Part shown: positions 32,969 through 45,259 of the stretch, piece after piece
Layout: every line of letters begins with the position of its first letter
Position numbering within the stretch: the first letter of the stretch is position 1
NCBI GenBank assembly: GCA_033398695.1
Contig: CM065811.1
Location: 74,342,001-74,406,000 of the forward strand
Length of the DNA stretch: 64,000 nt
From: Orobanche coerulescens
Lineage: Eukaryota > Streptophyta > Magnoliopsida > Lamiales > Orobanchaceae
Direction: 5' to 3'
Notes under the pieces: model-generated
Told to the model about the DNA's origin: nothing
Databases searched by the model: none
The model's input: only the letters and a program-made list of their open reading frames with translations
Position numbers and translations under genes: made by a program

Positions 32969-33946
32969 TTGGTCAGCGCCATGAAAGCAGTGAAGATCCT
33001 TAGAGGGGGCTGCACTGGTTACTGGTGTTATGCTTTGAGATGGGAAGAAGGTGGAGTCGAGCTCTCGTCTTTTCCGGTAGTGAGTGAGTATCCTGACGTC
33101 TTCCTAGACGAGTTACCGGGTTTGCCACCACACCGTAAGGTTGAGTTCACTGTTGATTTAGAGCCGATTGCGGAACCAATTTCTAAGACGCCATACCGCA
33201 TGGCGCCTGCCGAGATGCTTGAGTTGAAGAAACAGTTGGGAGAGTTGCTAGACATGGGTTATATCCAACCGAGCGCTTCGCCTTGGGGCGCACCGGTCTT
33301 GTTTCTAAAGAAGAAGGATGGGTCACTTCGTCTATGTATCGATTATCGAGAGTTGAACAAAGTGACTATCAAAAATAAGTATCCGCTCCCGAGGATTGAT
33401 GACTTGTTTGACCAATTGCAAGGGGCAACCTTGTTTTCGAAGATTGATTTGAGATCGGGGTATTACCAGCTCCGAGTGAAGGATTCTGATATTCCGAAGA
33501 CGTCCTTTCGGACGAGATACGACCACTACGAGTTTGTGGTTATGCCATTTGGGCTAACCAACGCCCCATCCGTGTTCATGAAGTTAATGAACAAAGTCTT
33601 TATCGAATATCTCGATAAATGTGTAGTCGTCTTTATCGATGATATTCTAATTTACTCGAGGAGCGAGGAGGAGCATGCACGTCATTTGCATATAGTGCTC
33701 GGAATCTTGAGAACTCAGCGTCTTTATGCGAACTTCTCAAAGTGTGAGTTTTGGTTGCGGGAGGTTATGTTTCTCAGCCACGTGATCTCGGTCGAGGGTG
33801 TTCATGTAGACCCGCATAAGATAGAAGCAGTGTTGGATTGGGCGCCGCCCAAGAACGTGAAGGAGGTCCGTAGTTTTATGGGTTTGGCTGGGTATTATCG
33901 TAGGTTTGTCGAGGGGTTCTCTTAGCTTGCTCGACTGCTTACCCAG
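32969..33946 (+). pseudogene. Gypsy B reverse transcriptase
   Basis: The linker [19 protein letters not shown] is followed by the RT core: [12 protein letters not shown] (first catalytic Asp present), [29 protein letters not shown] (the Asp pair) and [20 protein letters not shown], where a TAG (33923-33925) stops the frame. About 318 residues are open. Gypsy A has a mutated Asp at the first of these positions. Confidence 0.93.
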
Positions 33947-34465
33947 TTGTTGCAAAAGTCAGAGAAGTTTGTGTGGACGGACGAGAGGCAGAAGAGTTTC
34001 GAGGAGTTGAAGGAGCGTTTGACGACCGCTCCCATCTTTGCTTTATCGAGTGGTAATGAGGGTTTCTCAGTTTATAGCGATGCTTCAGGCCAAGGGCTTG
34101 GATGTGTACTCATGCAGCATGGGAAGACGATTGCCTATGCTTCTCGTCAGTTGAAACCGTACGAGTTGAATTACCCTACCCACGATTTTGAGTTGGCCGT
34201 AGTTGTATTTGCATTGAAGATTTGGCGTCATTACTTGTATGGCTCATCGTGTCAGATTTTCACCGATCACAAGAGCCTAAAGTATATTTTCACGCAGAAG
34301 GAACTGAATATGAGACAGAGAAGGTGGTTGGAGTTGATTAAGGATTACGATCTCGAGATCCTTTATCATCCGAGCAAGATAAATGTGGTGGCAGATGCCT
34401 TGAGTCGGAAAACGGTATCACTTCAGGCACTTGAGTTACTCACGGCCCAGTCAGGGCTCCAGTGA
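33947..34465 (+). pseudogene. Gypsy B RNase H
   Basis: A 172-residue open frame with [46 protein letters not shown] and [10 protein letters not shown], the usual gypsy RNase H blocks. A TGA at 34463 ends it before the integrase zinc region. Confidence 0.92.
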
Positions 34466-34468
34466 GAG

Positions 34469-35967
34469 TTGATAGGGTTGGGTGTGGAGGTTGTGCTACT
34501 AGGGAGTGCCGGTCAGTTGCGCACTCTTGAGATCTCTTCGTCTCTAGTCGACGACATTAAATCTAGACAGTTGGAAGATTCGATGTTTATTCAGCTCCGC
34601 GAGAATGTGGTGAAGAGGAAAGCCCCGGGATTAGTGGTTCATGAGGATGGTATATTGAGATTCCAAGGTCGGCTGTGTGTTCCGAACGACTTGGAATTGA
34701 GACAGGGTATTTTGCGAGAGCCTCATGCGTCACCTTACTCAGTCCATCCGGGCTCGAATAAAATGTATAAGGATTTTAGGAAGAATTTTTGGTAGAATGA
34801 CATGAAAAATGAGGTAGTTCAGTTTGTGGCTAAGTGTTTGACTTGTCAGCAAGTCAAAATCGAGCATCAGCGGCCAGCCGGGTTGTTAAAACCACTTCCC
34901 GTCCCGGAATGGAAGTGGGAGGATATCTCAATGGATTTTGTCACGAATCTGCCGAAGACGAAGACCGGAATGAATATGGTGTGGGTGATCGTGGACCGCC
35001 TGACTAAGTCGGCATATTTTATGGGCATCAAGGAGGGGTCTATAAAAATTGGCTCATATTTTTATCGCACAGATCGTGAGATTTCATGGTACGCCGAAGA
35101 CTATTATTTCGAACAGAGATGGCCGGTTTGTATCGCATTTTTAGCAGGCGGCGCATAAGGTGTTGGGGACACATTTGCGTTTGAGCACGTCTTTCCATCC
35201 TCAAACCGACGGGCAGTCCGAGCATACCATTCAGATGTTCGAGGATATGTTACGCGTGTGTGCGTTAGACTGGAGTAGTGACTGGGAGGAGCATCTGGCA
35301 CTGATAGAGTTTACTTATAATAATAGCTGACACGTGTCGATTAAGATGGCACCATACGAGGCGCTTTATGGCCGATGATGTCGATCACCGATATGTTGGG
35401 ATGAGCTGACCGATTTAGTTGGCACCGAGCCGGATCTTGTGTTGGAGACAAGGAAGAAAGTCGAGTTGATTAGAGAGAGGATGTTGGCGGCTCAGAGTCG
35501 ACAAAAGTCTTAAGCGAATGTGAGGCGTTGACCCTTGGAGTTTGAGGTGGGGGATCATGTATTGTTGAGAGTGTTTCCTTCGAAGGGAGTTTTCCGTTTC
35601 GGAAAAAAGGGAAATCTCAGTCCAAGGTATATTGGACCTTTCGAGATATTAGAGAGAGTTGGCGAGTTAGCGTACCGTTTGGCATTGCCTCCGTCATTGA
35701 GTCATGTGCATAGTGTATTTCACGTCTCTCAGTTGAGGAAGTATGTTCCGGACCTAACTCATGTTATTCACTTTGGGGTCATAGAGATCGAGAAGAACAT
35801 TACGTTTGAGGAGAGGTCGGTGGAGATTTTGGAACGTCGGGACAAATAGTTAAGGCACAAAACCATTCCCTTGGTTAAAGTGCAATGGTCGAGGCATGGA
35901 GTGGAAGAAGCAACGTGGTAATTGGAGGAGGATATGCATGTGAGACACCTCGAGCTTTTTGATTCTT
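34469..35967 (+). pseudogene. Gypsy B integrase with chromodomain-like tail, heavily broken
   Basis: Zinc region SVHPGSNKMYKDFRKNFW then a stop (TAG in a TGGTAG context), CLTCQQVKIEHQRPAG, core MDFVTNLPKTKTGMNMVWVI, a frameshift near 35040, HPQTDGQSEHTIQMFEDMLR (catalytic Glu region) and, after further stops, [20 protein letters not shown]. The tail is LVKVQWSRHGVEEATW, then a stop and LEEDMHVRHLELF. I count about eight nonsense codons in the region 34795-35920. Several look like C-to-T or G-to-A changes (TGG to TGA/TAG, CGA to TGA). Confidence 0.88.
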
Positions 35968-35968
35968 A

Positions 35969-36004
35969 AGTTTCGGGATGAAACTTCTTTTTAGAGGGGG
36001 AGAA
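35969..36004 (+). other. Hairpin and polypurine tract of gypsy B
   Basis: AGTTTCGGGATGAAACT (one G:T-type mismatch in the stem) is followed by TTTTTAGAGGGGGAGAA, which abuts the 3' LTR. This matches the arrangement in gypsy A and D. Confidence 0.75.
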
Positions 36005-37160
36005 TGTAATATCCGTACGTTTCCATTTTTAGCAGTTTCCATTTTTGGTGCATGTCTATTTTTATCGACTCGCTTGTAACTGTTTTGATGTTTTGAGTCT
36101 ATTTTATTCTTGGTGTTTTTTCATTTTGTGGAGTTTCGGATGTGTTTTTATGTGATTTTGCCTTATGTTATGATCTTGTTGTATGTACGTTCGATTATCG
36201 TAAAACTCGTTCATTTTTGTTATTTCTTTGTTTACATGAGTTTGTATGGTTGAGTTGTTCGTGTTGTGAGTTTCGGTTTGTTAATCCGACGTCGTATCCT
36301 GATTTTCGAACATTTGGGCCGTTTTGTAATTTCCTTAAACTTAAGGGAAATCACTTCCGTCGTCGAATTCCAAACCTTCGGGAAGTCGGAATTGTGTTTC
36401 CTTTTTGCTTAAATTCGTCATCGAGAATACTTCGTAACCATATTTTTGGTTCATTAGCAGGTCTGGGTTTCGGGGTCGTTCGGGATGGTTTGGACAGCAG
36501 CTTCTCAGACTGCTGTCTAGTAGGGTGTTTTGACCGTAACACCCCATTTGTTACGGCTGTAAGATTGGCCATGGTACGACCGTAAGTCACCCCTTATTAC
36601 TGCCGTAACAGCCCGTTGTTTTAAAACAGCGGGCAGAGGTCAGAAACCTCATTTAAATCCTCTCCTTTCGTTTTCTTCGTCGGGCGACACCAGAAAACCT
36701 CCAGGGGCGATTTTCACCACTTCCAATCCGTGTGTTCTTCATTTCCCATCACTGTAGTGTTGTGGTAACATATTATCATCAACGAAATCACCCTACACCA
36801 TCCGAATCCGAGGTAAATGGCTTAGAACCCTAACTTTGTCAATTTTGGGGGGTTTTCGGGTTTTGCTTGTTTAAACTCGAATTGTTCTGTTATGTTGTAA
36901 TATTCCTTATCGATTATTGTTATTGGGTGATTCCCAATCCGATTCTGTTGTGTTTAATCCGTAGATTGTTGATTCGGGGAGGTTTTGTGAAAACCCTCGC
37001 CCGTATCAATTGTACGTATGTTGTCATAGCTTCTAATCGGGGTTGTGGGCATATTCCATTCGATTATTTGTTATCGTATGGGACTGAGTTGTGTTAATCC
37101 TTCGTTTAGGAATGGTCGTTTTCCCTCCTGGTCAATCGTAGTCGTTGTTCGTTCCCATTT
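36005..37160 (+). repeat. Truncated 3' LTR of gypsy B
   Basis: It starts TGTAATATCCGTACG and aligns with the 5' LTR up to gttcccattt, where the sequence changes abruptly to TE-T. Palindrome copies at 36528, 36551, 36574 and 36597 keep the 23-bp step but three carry substitutions. The palindromic TATA region is at 36611-36634. Confidence 0.92.
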
Positions 37161-38610
37161 GCGGTTCGACCGGAGCCCCTCCTCGCGAACTTCCTCCTCC
37201 GCTATGATTGGCTCCATGTTGGGCCTCACCTCCGGAACGAGAGGTAACGCCACCGGAGGAACCCGAGATGACTTCTTCTGGTGAAGACGGCTCAGAACTC
37301 CGGGATTCGACATGGCTATCTTCGCTGGAGGCTCCAAGAAACTAGGAAAGTGGACTTCTGCAATAAAGAACAATCAAACCACGGTCAGACACACTCTCCA
37401 AAGCAGGACGATCGCCATGCAATTGGAGATCGCAGAAACTCATACCTGGGACCGAGAGGTGACGTAGAAAACAGAATAGCCGAGCAGACAGCCGACGGAT
37501 CTCCTTGTTGATCCGGCGAGCATCTAGGTCGTCGTCCGGCAAACTTCGTATCCGCTCCCAGACGACCAAAAAGTCGAAAGGAAGCTCATCAATCGTCGAA
37601 ATATGAAAACCTGCAAAAGGAAAACCAAATTAGATCAGTTCAGAACATGTCCGAACAATGGGAGAGTCAGAACCCTTACCCGGATTCCTCTCCCGAAAGC
37701 TAGTGGGAATATTCAGCTCGTCGGTAGGATTATTGCTCGCTAATCCTTTCTATGAACCGCCGACCCAGAACCACTTTGACGGGTCGCCCCGCACCTTGTT
37801 CGGGACTCCGAGGATCACCCGACCAGATCGGCCTTGAATAGGATAGCCTCCGACCGACCCTTTCTGAGCCGTCAGCTTGAACAAGTGGTTCATCTCCAAC
37901 GACGAAGGAAGGCGGTACAGTCGGTGACCGCCGAACAAGGTGAGAGTGCATATGATCTGGAGCCAGGCATTCGGCGTCAACTGGAGCGGCGCCACGTTCC
38001 AAGCAGTCAGCAGATGGGAGACGGAGAACGACAAAGGAAACCGCAGCCCAGCCTCCATGATCGCTTCGTTCACGGCGACCATGCCTTCCGGAGGCTGATC
38101 GGCTCGTTCATTCTCGGCCGGCGTAAAAAGATCCACATCTGAAGGGACATGAAACCTCGTCCTCCAGACAGCCAGATCCTTCCTGGTCGCCGAGTTCCTT
38201 ATCTGGCCAAGGGACCATGGAGATTGGCCACACCCAAACAAATACCGCTTAGCAGGTTGATAAGGATGAGCGATCGAGTACTCCCGGTAATTGAATTTAG
38301 GAGATGGACCGGCCAAACTCTCCATGATTTCAGCGAAAGCCAAATAGTCCTGGCCAAAGGCACTATGCTGCTCCCAATAGGCCTTCACCACCAAATCTCT
38401 CTCCATCTGCGAGCGTCTTTGCTCAACCGCCGCCTCCCTGGCAACGTCGGCTTCATTGAACAAAGCCTCGACTTCTGCGGCGTCAATAACGGCCCGGATA
38501 GCCTCGGCAGCCGTCTTCAGATGGAAATCTGCGGAGGATCCTCCCCGGCCAGTCGAAGCCCCAGCAGCGGAGGTGGTGCCCATTCCATACGAAGAAGATG
38601 TTCCAGACAT
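37161..38610 (-). pseudogene. Antisense gene of TE-T, copy 2 (putative gypsy-type transposon domain protein), truncated
   Basis: Read on the minus strand from ATG at 38610 (MSGTSSSYGMGTTSAAG). An N-terminal helical region (AAEAIRAVIDAAEVEALFNE) is followed by DVDLFTPAENERADQPPEGM and GLRFPLSFSVSHLLTAWNVA, then LQLTPNAWLQIICTLTLFGG. These blocks resemble the plant domain called putative gypsy type transposon (PF04195). The first exon ends WFWVGGS with a TAG, as in copy 1. Two introns and an exon (to about 37330) are recognisable by comparison with 54858-55177. The gene is cut at 37161 in its third exon. TATA at 38763-38772. Confidence 0.75.
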
Positions 38611-38762
38611 TCTCGAAACAAGAAGAGGAGAAAATGAGTGTTTTCTTACCAAGGATGGAATCGATCGACGATCGGCAGTCAAATCTTCAGAAAACTCGTC
38701 AGCAATATTATCCTTCTTCTCCGATAAAAGCGCATAAGGGTCTTAACCCTACAGTCCCTGCG

Positions 38763-38772
38763 CCTTTTTATA
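38763..38772 (-). promoter_or_regulatory. TATA box of the antisense gene, copy 2
   Basis: The minus strand reads CTCCTATAAAAAGGCGC about 155 bp before the ATG at 38610. The same CTCCTATAAAAGGG stands at the same distance in copy 1 (53872). Confidence 0.65.
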
Positions 38773-39097
38773 GGAGATGGCAGGGACTTCTTATGGAAAA
38801 TCTCAGGGGTTGGAGTGCAACCGTCGCAATTAATGACTCCCTTGAAACCCACCATGTGTCGCTTCGAGGGCACGCCAGACGAGGAGTCGCAACTAACTGT
38901 CGGTCTCCCCCAAAAGGAACCCAACACGTGCCTCATAGACTTTTCCACGTCTGTTATCATGTCCCGCTCATTTCAACGATCGACCAGGTCGTCCAAGTAC
39001 AAACCAATCCACTCAAAGATGATCGCCAGTTCCGTAAAATGCAGAGTCACTCGTCATAATTCAGCGATCGCCAACAGAACCACCTCACCCCACGTTT

Positions 39098-39578
39098 TCA
39101 CCTCGACGGCGATCGGATCAATGGGTCGAGCGATCGAGTCCACAACCAAACAAGGAACGGCGAACCGGTCAGAACAAAGGTAGCGGCCTGCCTTCAAGTA
39201 TCTAGCGATCGACTCCCAAGGCGATCGCCTTCCGGCACCTAGCGATCGACTCTGGTGCCCGACCGAAGATGACCGTCCTGTGCCGCGAACAAGGACCTAC
39301 ATCCGTCAAAGTCTACGAAGACTGGATCTCAAAGAAGCACCCATGTGCAGATCCGCGAAAGGCGCCGCGTAACATGGATCGTTGACCACAACCTGTCACC
39401 ACCTTCTAACCTACCGACAATCCCGCCGAAAGGTACAAGGTGGGACCGCCCGTGAAAGCGACTCAGACGCGTGCAGACTTCTCATTGGACCGCACAACTG
39501 GATGCCAGCAACTCCTGCGGAATTTAAGGAGACCAGCCCATGTGCTAAAGGCGATCGCCCAGCTTCTCACAGTGCTAT
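39098..39578 (+). repeat. First part of the TE-T copy 2 3' LTR
   Basis: It aligns with the reverse complement of 53500-53010. Compared with copy 1, about 48 bp spanning the polypurine tract and the first ~25 bp of the LTR are missing at 39097/39098. It ends in agtgctat, where gypsy D is inserted in the TATA box. Confidence 0.85.
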
Positions 39579-40116
39579 TGTAATACCCGTAATTTCGATT
39601 TCCAGTAATTTCCTTTTTTCAGCAAAAGTCCGTTTTGATGACTCGCTCATGGCCGTTTCGTCATTCTGAGAATGATTAATTCTGCACTTTTTGTCATCCG
39701 AGTTCGTTTCGGTGTCGTTTTGTTAAGTTCCGTGCTTTTTGGCGACTTTTCCGCACTTGAGTTTGATTCTTGCGAATCTCATTCGAAACTGCTGTTTTGA
39801 GTTTCCCGTAAGTCCGTTTAACTTTGTTAGACATGTTGTGAACTTCGTTTTGGTTATTCGATCACGTATCGTGATTTTCGGGCGTTTTGGGCCATTTTCG
39901 TAATTTCCCAAAGTTTGGGGTAATTACTTTCCGTTGTCGAATTTCGAGCCTTCGGGTGGTCAGAATCGCGTGTTCTCTTAGTGCTCGAATTCGTATTTGA
40001 GAGTACTTCGTAATCGTATCTTCGATTCATATTCAGGTTCGGGTTTCGGGGTCGTTCAGGCCGTCGTTCGGGCCCAGGCCGGCACTGGCCGAGTTACGGC
40101 CGGTAGTGCTCGGCAG

Positions 40117-40235
40117 TTACGTACGTAATGCCGGTTACGTACGTAAGGCCTTGGCAGGTTACGTACGTAACGGGCCGGCAGATTTGGGGCAGTGACTCGG
40201 TTACGTACGTAAGCCTTGGCCGGTTACGTACGTAA
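40117..40235. promoter_or_regulatory. Five TTACGTACGTAA palindromes upstream of a TATA box (5' LTR, gypsy D)
   Basis: Perfect copies start at 40117, 40135, 40159, 40201 and 40224, steps 18, 24, 42 and 23 bp. The spacers are rich in GCCGGC-like sequence. CTATTTAAGG follows about 20 bp after the last copy. The core contains TACGTA and several CG dinucleotides, which could be methylation targets. Confidence 0.88.
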
Positions 40236-41184
40236 CCCGGCCGGCAGGCAGCCTATTTAAGGCCCTGCAGTCGGGTTTTTCACCCATTTTCTCACTCTCT
40301 TCCTTCTCTTCCGCGGCTGGAGGTGTAGGAATCATGGAGAGATGTTGTTGGACAATCATTACATGAAGTCTTGGAGTTCATATAATCAATCATCCGTCCT
40401 ATAACATCCTTTGATCGACCGAATCAGATCAGATTTTCTAGAAATCTAGTTTTGGGGATTTTGGGTATTTGGTTCGATTTCGCCCGTTTAATCCGATTTA
40501 ACTTAGGATTGTAATGGATTGATGATTATTTAGATGTATTGTATCATTTCCCTTGTTATTCCATGGTTGGATCGTATCGATTCGTTGTTTTGGTCGAGTT
40601 CTTGATCGACGCCTTGAAGGTGTCCGATAAAATGTCATAGAGGGGTTTTCGGGCGTTCTACGATTATTCTTCCTCATAAGATCGATGATTTATTGATTAT
40701 TTGTTGTTAGGGTCGAATTCTTGTGAATAACTCAAGTCGGAACCCTTCCATTCGTTGTCTTCTTCGGGGTCCGAGCTTCCCGGTCGAACCGTGTTCTTCG
40801 GAGCGTTTGGTAGCGGTTATTAAGGCAAGTATCTTATTATACGACTTGTATCTTGCGACTAGTAATCACGTATGAGATTTGTGATGATTTTTCTTGCCTT
40901 CGTAAATATGTTCCGTTTGAGTTGTTTGTGTTTTCCGCAATTTGAAGGCTTTGTGATAATAGTGTTATATTGGTATACGTGTTAGCTGATGTGCAATGTA
41001 TTGTGTACCGAACGTGTGTTCTGTTGGATGTGTGTTGTTGATTGATGATAGTTGTTGAGAGTGTTTAGATTGTGTTATGTACGTGTGATGTACGATTTTT
41101 TGGTGATCAACGTGATTGACTAACTGTGCTCATTGTTGTATGTAATGTGAATGCGAATGTGATGTGCTGGAACGCTAAGTTCAC

Positions 41185-41680
41185 TCGTGCGGGTTCGACG
41201 GGGCCTATGAGGATTCATGGCACAGGTCCATGGGATCGGAACTTAGTGTGTGGTGCTGTGCGGGTCTGACGAGGCCTACGATGATTCATGGCACAGGTCC
41301 ATTGAATCAGGACACAGTACATCCAACCGTGCGGGTTCGACGGAACCTACGGTGACACGTGACACAGGTTCACGGGGTCGGGACTGTTTGTTGTGATTGT
41401 TGTGTTTGCTCAATCCGTGTGGGTTGTTGAACCTACGGAGACTCGTGGCAAGCGATCACGGAGTCATGAGCATGATTGATTGTTGTGATTGTTGTGTTTG
41501 CTCAATCTGTGTGGGTTGTTGAACCTACGGAGACTCGTGGAAAGCGATCACGGAGTCATGAGCATGATTGATTATTGTGATTGTTGTGATTGGTTAAGTC
41601 CGTGCGGGTTGTTGAACCTACGGAGACACGTGACAGGGGATCACGGTGTCACGAACCATGTTTTGTAAATCAAACTTTTT
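41185..41680 (+). repeat. Tandem sub-repeats in the gypsy D 5' LTR
   Basis: Three copies of a ~92-bp unit (ctcaatccgtgtgggttgtt ... gagcatgattgattgttgtg) start near 41409, 41501 and 41592, the last diverged. Upstream, three related shorter units (gtgcgggttcgacgg...) run from 41185 to 41390. The 3' LTR repeats this at about 46905-47400. Confidence 0.8.
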
Positions 41681-42399
41681 GTAAGAAAGCTTTAAGAAAA
41701 GAATGTTGGGCCGAGCACCATGAGATTTATGGAAATGTTTTCGTATTGTAAATTGTTGAAATACAATTTTGATATTTGGGTTAAGACCCTAAGATTTTCG
41801 AAAGGTTTTGAAATTCTAAAATTCCCGAGGTGATAATCTTATTTTCGAATGCTTCATAGCTTATCTTTCCTTGTGAAAACCTCCCGGGGATATTTTGATA
41901 CTTGATTATTATATTTGATTCACGATTATTAATTGCTTGTTACATTTCGTATGATTTGATACTTGCACTAGTAAAACAGTGGAGTTTTACTAACCCCCGA
42001 GTAATCGGGGGGTGGATGTCTGTTTTGCGTCCAGGTACATGCAGATTCAGGGGAGCAGTCACAGGATTGGCACAAGAGGATGACGAGCTGCGATACTAAT
42101 CAACAGTCGAGAGTTGGTAGAGTTTGGTTGTATTGTTAGAGTTCATTCAGTCTTCCGCTGTATTGTATTTCGACCCCTATGTGGGTAATGTTATTTAAGT
42201 CAGTTTTATCGATTGGGTTGTGTGATCTCATCGGTCTGTGTATTCACGTGTAAGTGACCATATCGGTATGTATCATTTTATTGTTTGACCCTGGTCGGGC
42301 AAGCATTTGGTTGTTTATGGATGTTTAGCCTGGTAGATCCTTGTGGAAAGGGTCTACGGCGTGTAATATTCCCATATGGTTTTGGGGGTGTTACATTTA

Positions 42400-42411
42400 T
42401 GGTATCGGAGC
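42400..42411 (+). other. Primer-binding site of gypsy D
   Basis: TGGTATCGGAGC, one change from the tRNA-iMet-type site, four bases inside the 5' LTR. Confidence 0.85.
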
Positions 42412-45259
42412 ATAGGTTGCGGAAACCTAGGCTGTCGGGTCGAGTCGAGTTGTGGTTTGTCGAGTAATGTGTTGTCTTGTCATTCAAGTCATCAGGTGAC
42501 AAGTTGAGTTGTGCGTAGTCACAACGTGTCGGTTATGTTGTCGGACGAGATTAGTATCGTGGGCGACCGTCACCTCCGTGCGACCTGTGGATGTAAGCCT
42601 CGTCTTTTATGCGAAGTACCTGTGTATCTCGATTTTATCTTAGTGAGTTAATTGCGGTGCATGATTTTATTTACACAGTATTATGTAATATAGTTGTGTT
42701 TAGTACTTGTGGCATATAGTATGTGTATAGAACTGGGTACATTATTGTTTTATCTTTGAACCACCGGGTGGTGTGGTATGGTGTGGAAGTTGTAAACCTT
42801 GATGGATTTCGAAAAGGTATCGACGATTGAGTTCGTGAGAAACTCCGAGGAATGGTTTTGTTATATGTTTAAACTAGATGCTATGAGACGTATTCAATTG
42901 GATTGTGCATGTTAGACTGTATTTTTTTTATCCGCTGCGTGAGTTCTTTTGTAATGGCTTTCGGTATTTTACCGACTGAGTTTTATTTTGAAAATCGATT
43001 CTCTTAACCGAGTTTTTGGCATTATGGCCTTGATCGTTTTGGCGAAATTCTTATGACGGTATTTAGTATTTTGTAAATGGCTTTTGTGAGTTTTTGAAAT
43101 ATTACCGTCATCGGCCCTTTTGGCGTTTTTGTAAATGGTTTTTATCCTGGTGGGTTCCGGCGCGGGACCCACAGTGCTATAATGTTCCGTGTAATTACCT
43201 GAGATTTTTGGGCATTCTAGCCCATTGAATTATCTTGAAAACCTTGAGTATCCTAGAAATAAATTTCGAGACGTACGTTTAAAATGAATTGTTTTCTCGC
43301 GGTAATTCTAAGGTGCCACGTTATGTTTCAGAATTCTTCTACCTCGAGGACCAAAATGTTTTGAGATATTTTTTAATGTTTTATAAACACTTTTACTTAG
43401 ACCCGAGGGTCGAATATTCTGAAAGTTTTCCACTAAGAGAAAGTGTCCTCATTTTTCTCAAATGCGAAATGGTTTTTCAAAGTCTCGATAACGATGTTTC
43501 ACGATTGTAGTTGTTTTGAAGGGTGATACTCAAGATCAATCGGTGTTTCCTAAATTATTTTCAAAAGGTGGTTTTTATTTCTTTTTTTAAACCTATCAAT
43601 TACCGTTTGCGTTTGGGAATATATGTATGATTTTTGCTTTGTCGTTTTGATGCTGCTCCTGAGTATGATCGAATTGGTGGCATGAACGTCGAGGCGTTGC
43701 CACGCAATTATTGTACTAGCCCTTTGTGAGAGGTGTGAACTGGTGTTTACTGTTTATCGCCTCGTGGTGATTTGCGTGTTGTCGCACGAGTGTGAGTTGT
43801 TAAAGCTTGGATTTTTGTGCGTTGATGCACATGGGTGATTGTTCATGAGGTTTGTGATTGTGTGCTGGCTATCGTTCGGGCTGTTGTAATCATCGAACAA
43901 TGCCGTGGTTGTTGTGATTTTAGTATTTGTTGATATTTTATGCCAAGTTGGCATCTCCGGTTTGTTGTTTTGCGACGTTATATTCCATTATACCTAGCAG
44001 TTGTATTTTCGGTATGTCGAGCCGAGGTGTTTCAACCGTGGTGTGCCGGGGGCATGCACGTACCAATTATTTTTCTCGTCACAGGATCCAGTTTTGCGAG
44101 TTGGGTTCCGAGTCTTTCGGGGCTCGAACTTCAGTACAGATATCAGAATCGGCTCTGAGAGGCCCATGGGAGATTTTTCTATCGGTTGATTTTTGTGTTG
44201 TTACCTTGTTTCCGTTGTTGTGAGTTGCGGGGACGACATTTCTTTTATAAGAGGTCGAATGTAATACCCGTATTGTTTTTAGACTTCTGCATTTCCTCTT
44301 TCTCAGGTCTATCAACTCGCTCGTGTTCGTTGATACTTTCTGGACTTGTTCTGTGTTTTGGTTTCGTCGTTCGAACGAGCTGTGATCTTGTTTTGGGTCG
44401 ATCTGGTTATCGTTGTGACATTTCCGAGTCCGGTTCGATTCTTGTGAACCTTGTTCGGAAGTAACATCTTTCGGTTCTATTAGTTCTTTTATTCGCAGTG
44501 GATCGGATTTTGAACTTCTGTATTTTCGACTCTGTCGACTCGTTTATGTTCGTTGACATTTTTGAGCTTGTCCTGCCCCTTGCTTTTGTTGATCGAACGA
44601 GCGTGGTATTGTTTCGGAATAACTCGTTTGTCGTTGTGACTTTTCAATTTCTATTCCCTTTCCTATGGATCTTATGTGAAGGCACATGTTGTTTTCACCG
44701 GATCATATATTGTCTCGAGTCGAGATGTGAACCTTGGAGTTGTTGTTTGAATTTTATTGTTCTTCGTGATTCGAACGTGATTGTTCGATTTTTGTTGTCT
44801 CGATCGTTGTGGTTCGATCATTTGATTGATCGGTTTTTGTTGATCTCGTTTCGTGATTGTTGAACGTTCAGACTCCTTCGTAATTCCCTTAAGTTTGAGA
44901 AATTAGTCTCGTTTCGATCTTCCAACCCTTGGGCGGTGGAATTCCGTATTTGTTCAGCGTTTGGCTCGCGTTTTGATTGATGAACCGTTGGGTTGGTCAA
45001 TCGTATTGATTTTTGTTCGTTGTGTTTTGTGATTGTTCAGATAATCGACTCGATTGTATTATCTGTTTGATGACGTGTCACTTGTTGATTTTATTATGTC
45101 TCTACCGGTGGCGTTGTGTTGGTCGTCGTGGAGCGTGTTTTCACGCCGTATATTCCGTTGCGTTGTTTGTAACGTTTCACCATTGGGCCTTAGTTACACA
45201 TTCTTGTGCATCTCATTGAAATATTCCTGGTGGTATATTTCCTCTCCCTACTTGTTTTA
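42412..45259 (+). other. Interior of gypsy D, no coding capacity
   Basis: I see no gag, protease, RT or integrase motif in any frame. Two relics stand out. Near 43140-43200 tttatcctggtgggttcc...gggacccacagtgctataatg resembles the end of a Tekay-like LTR. Near 44225-44300 a decayed hairpin and tract followed by aatgtaatacccgta resembles the start of one. The interior may be built from older LTR ends. Confidence 0.6.

Larger units (their letters stand above)
29485..37160 (+). mobile_element. Gypsy B: Tekay-like chromovirus, 3' LTR truncated
   Basis: 5' LTR 29485-31410, degenerate primer site, gag, protease, RT, RNase H, integrase with chromodomain-like tail, hairpin and polypurine tract, then a 3' LTR (36005-37160) cut within the segment equivalent to 30624 of the 5' LTR. 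The left flank has accct at 29480-29484; its partner is lost. Nonsense codons and two or three frameshifts affect every pol domain, so this is an old copy. Confidence 0.93.
39579..42395 (+). repeat. 5' LTR of gypsy D
   Basis: 2817 bp. It contains the TTACGTACGTAA array (40117-40235), a TATA-like CTATTTAAGG near 40253, and tandem sub-repeats around 41170-41680. Confidence 0.95.

Noticed and set aside
44186..44863. Series of open frames in the gypsy D interior (up to 121 residues)
   Set aside because: Low-complexity F/S/V-rich translations with no motif, overlapping decayed LTR-like sequence.
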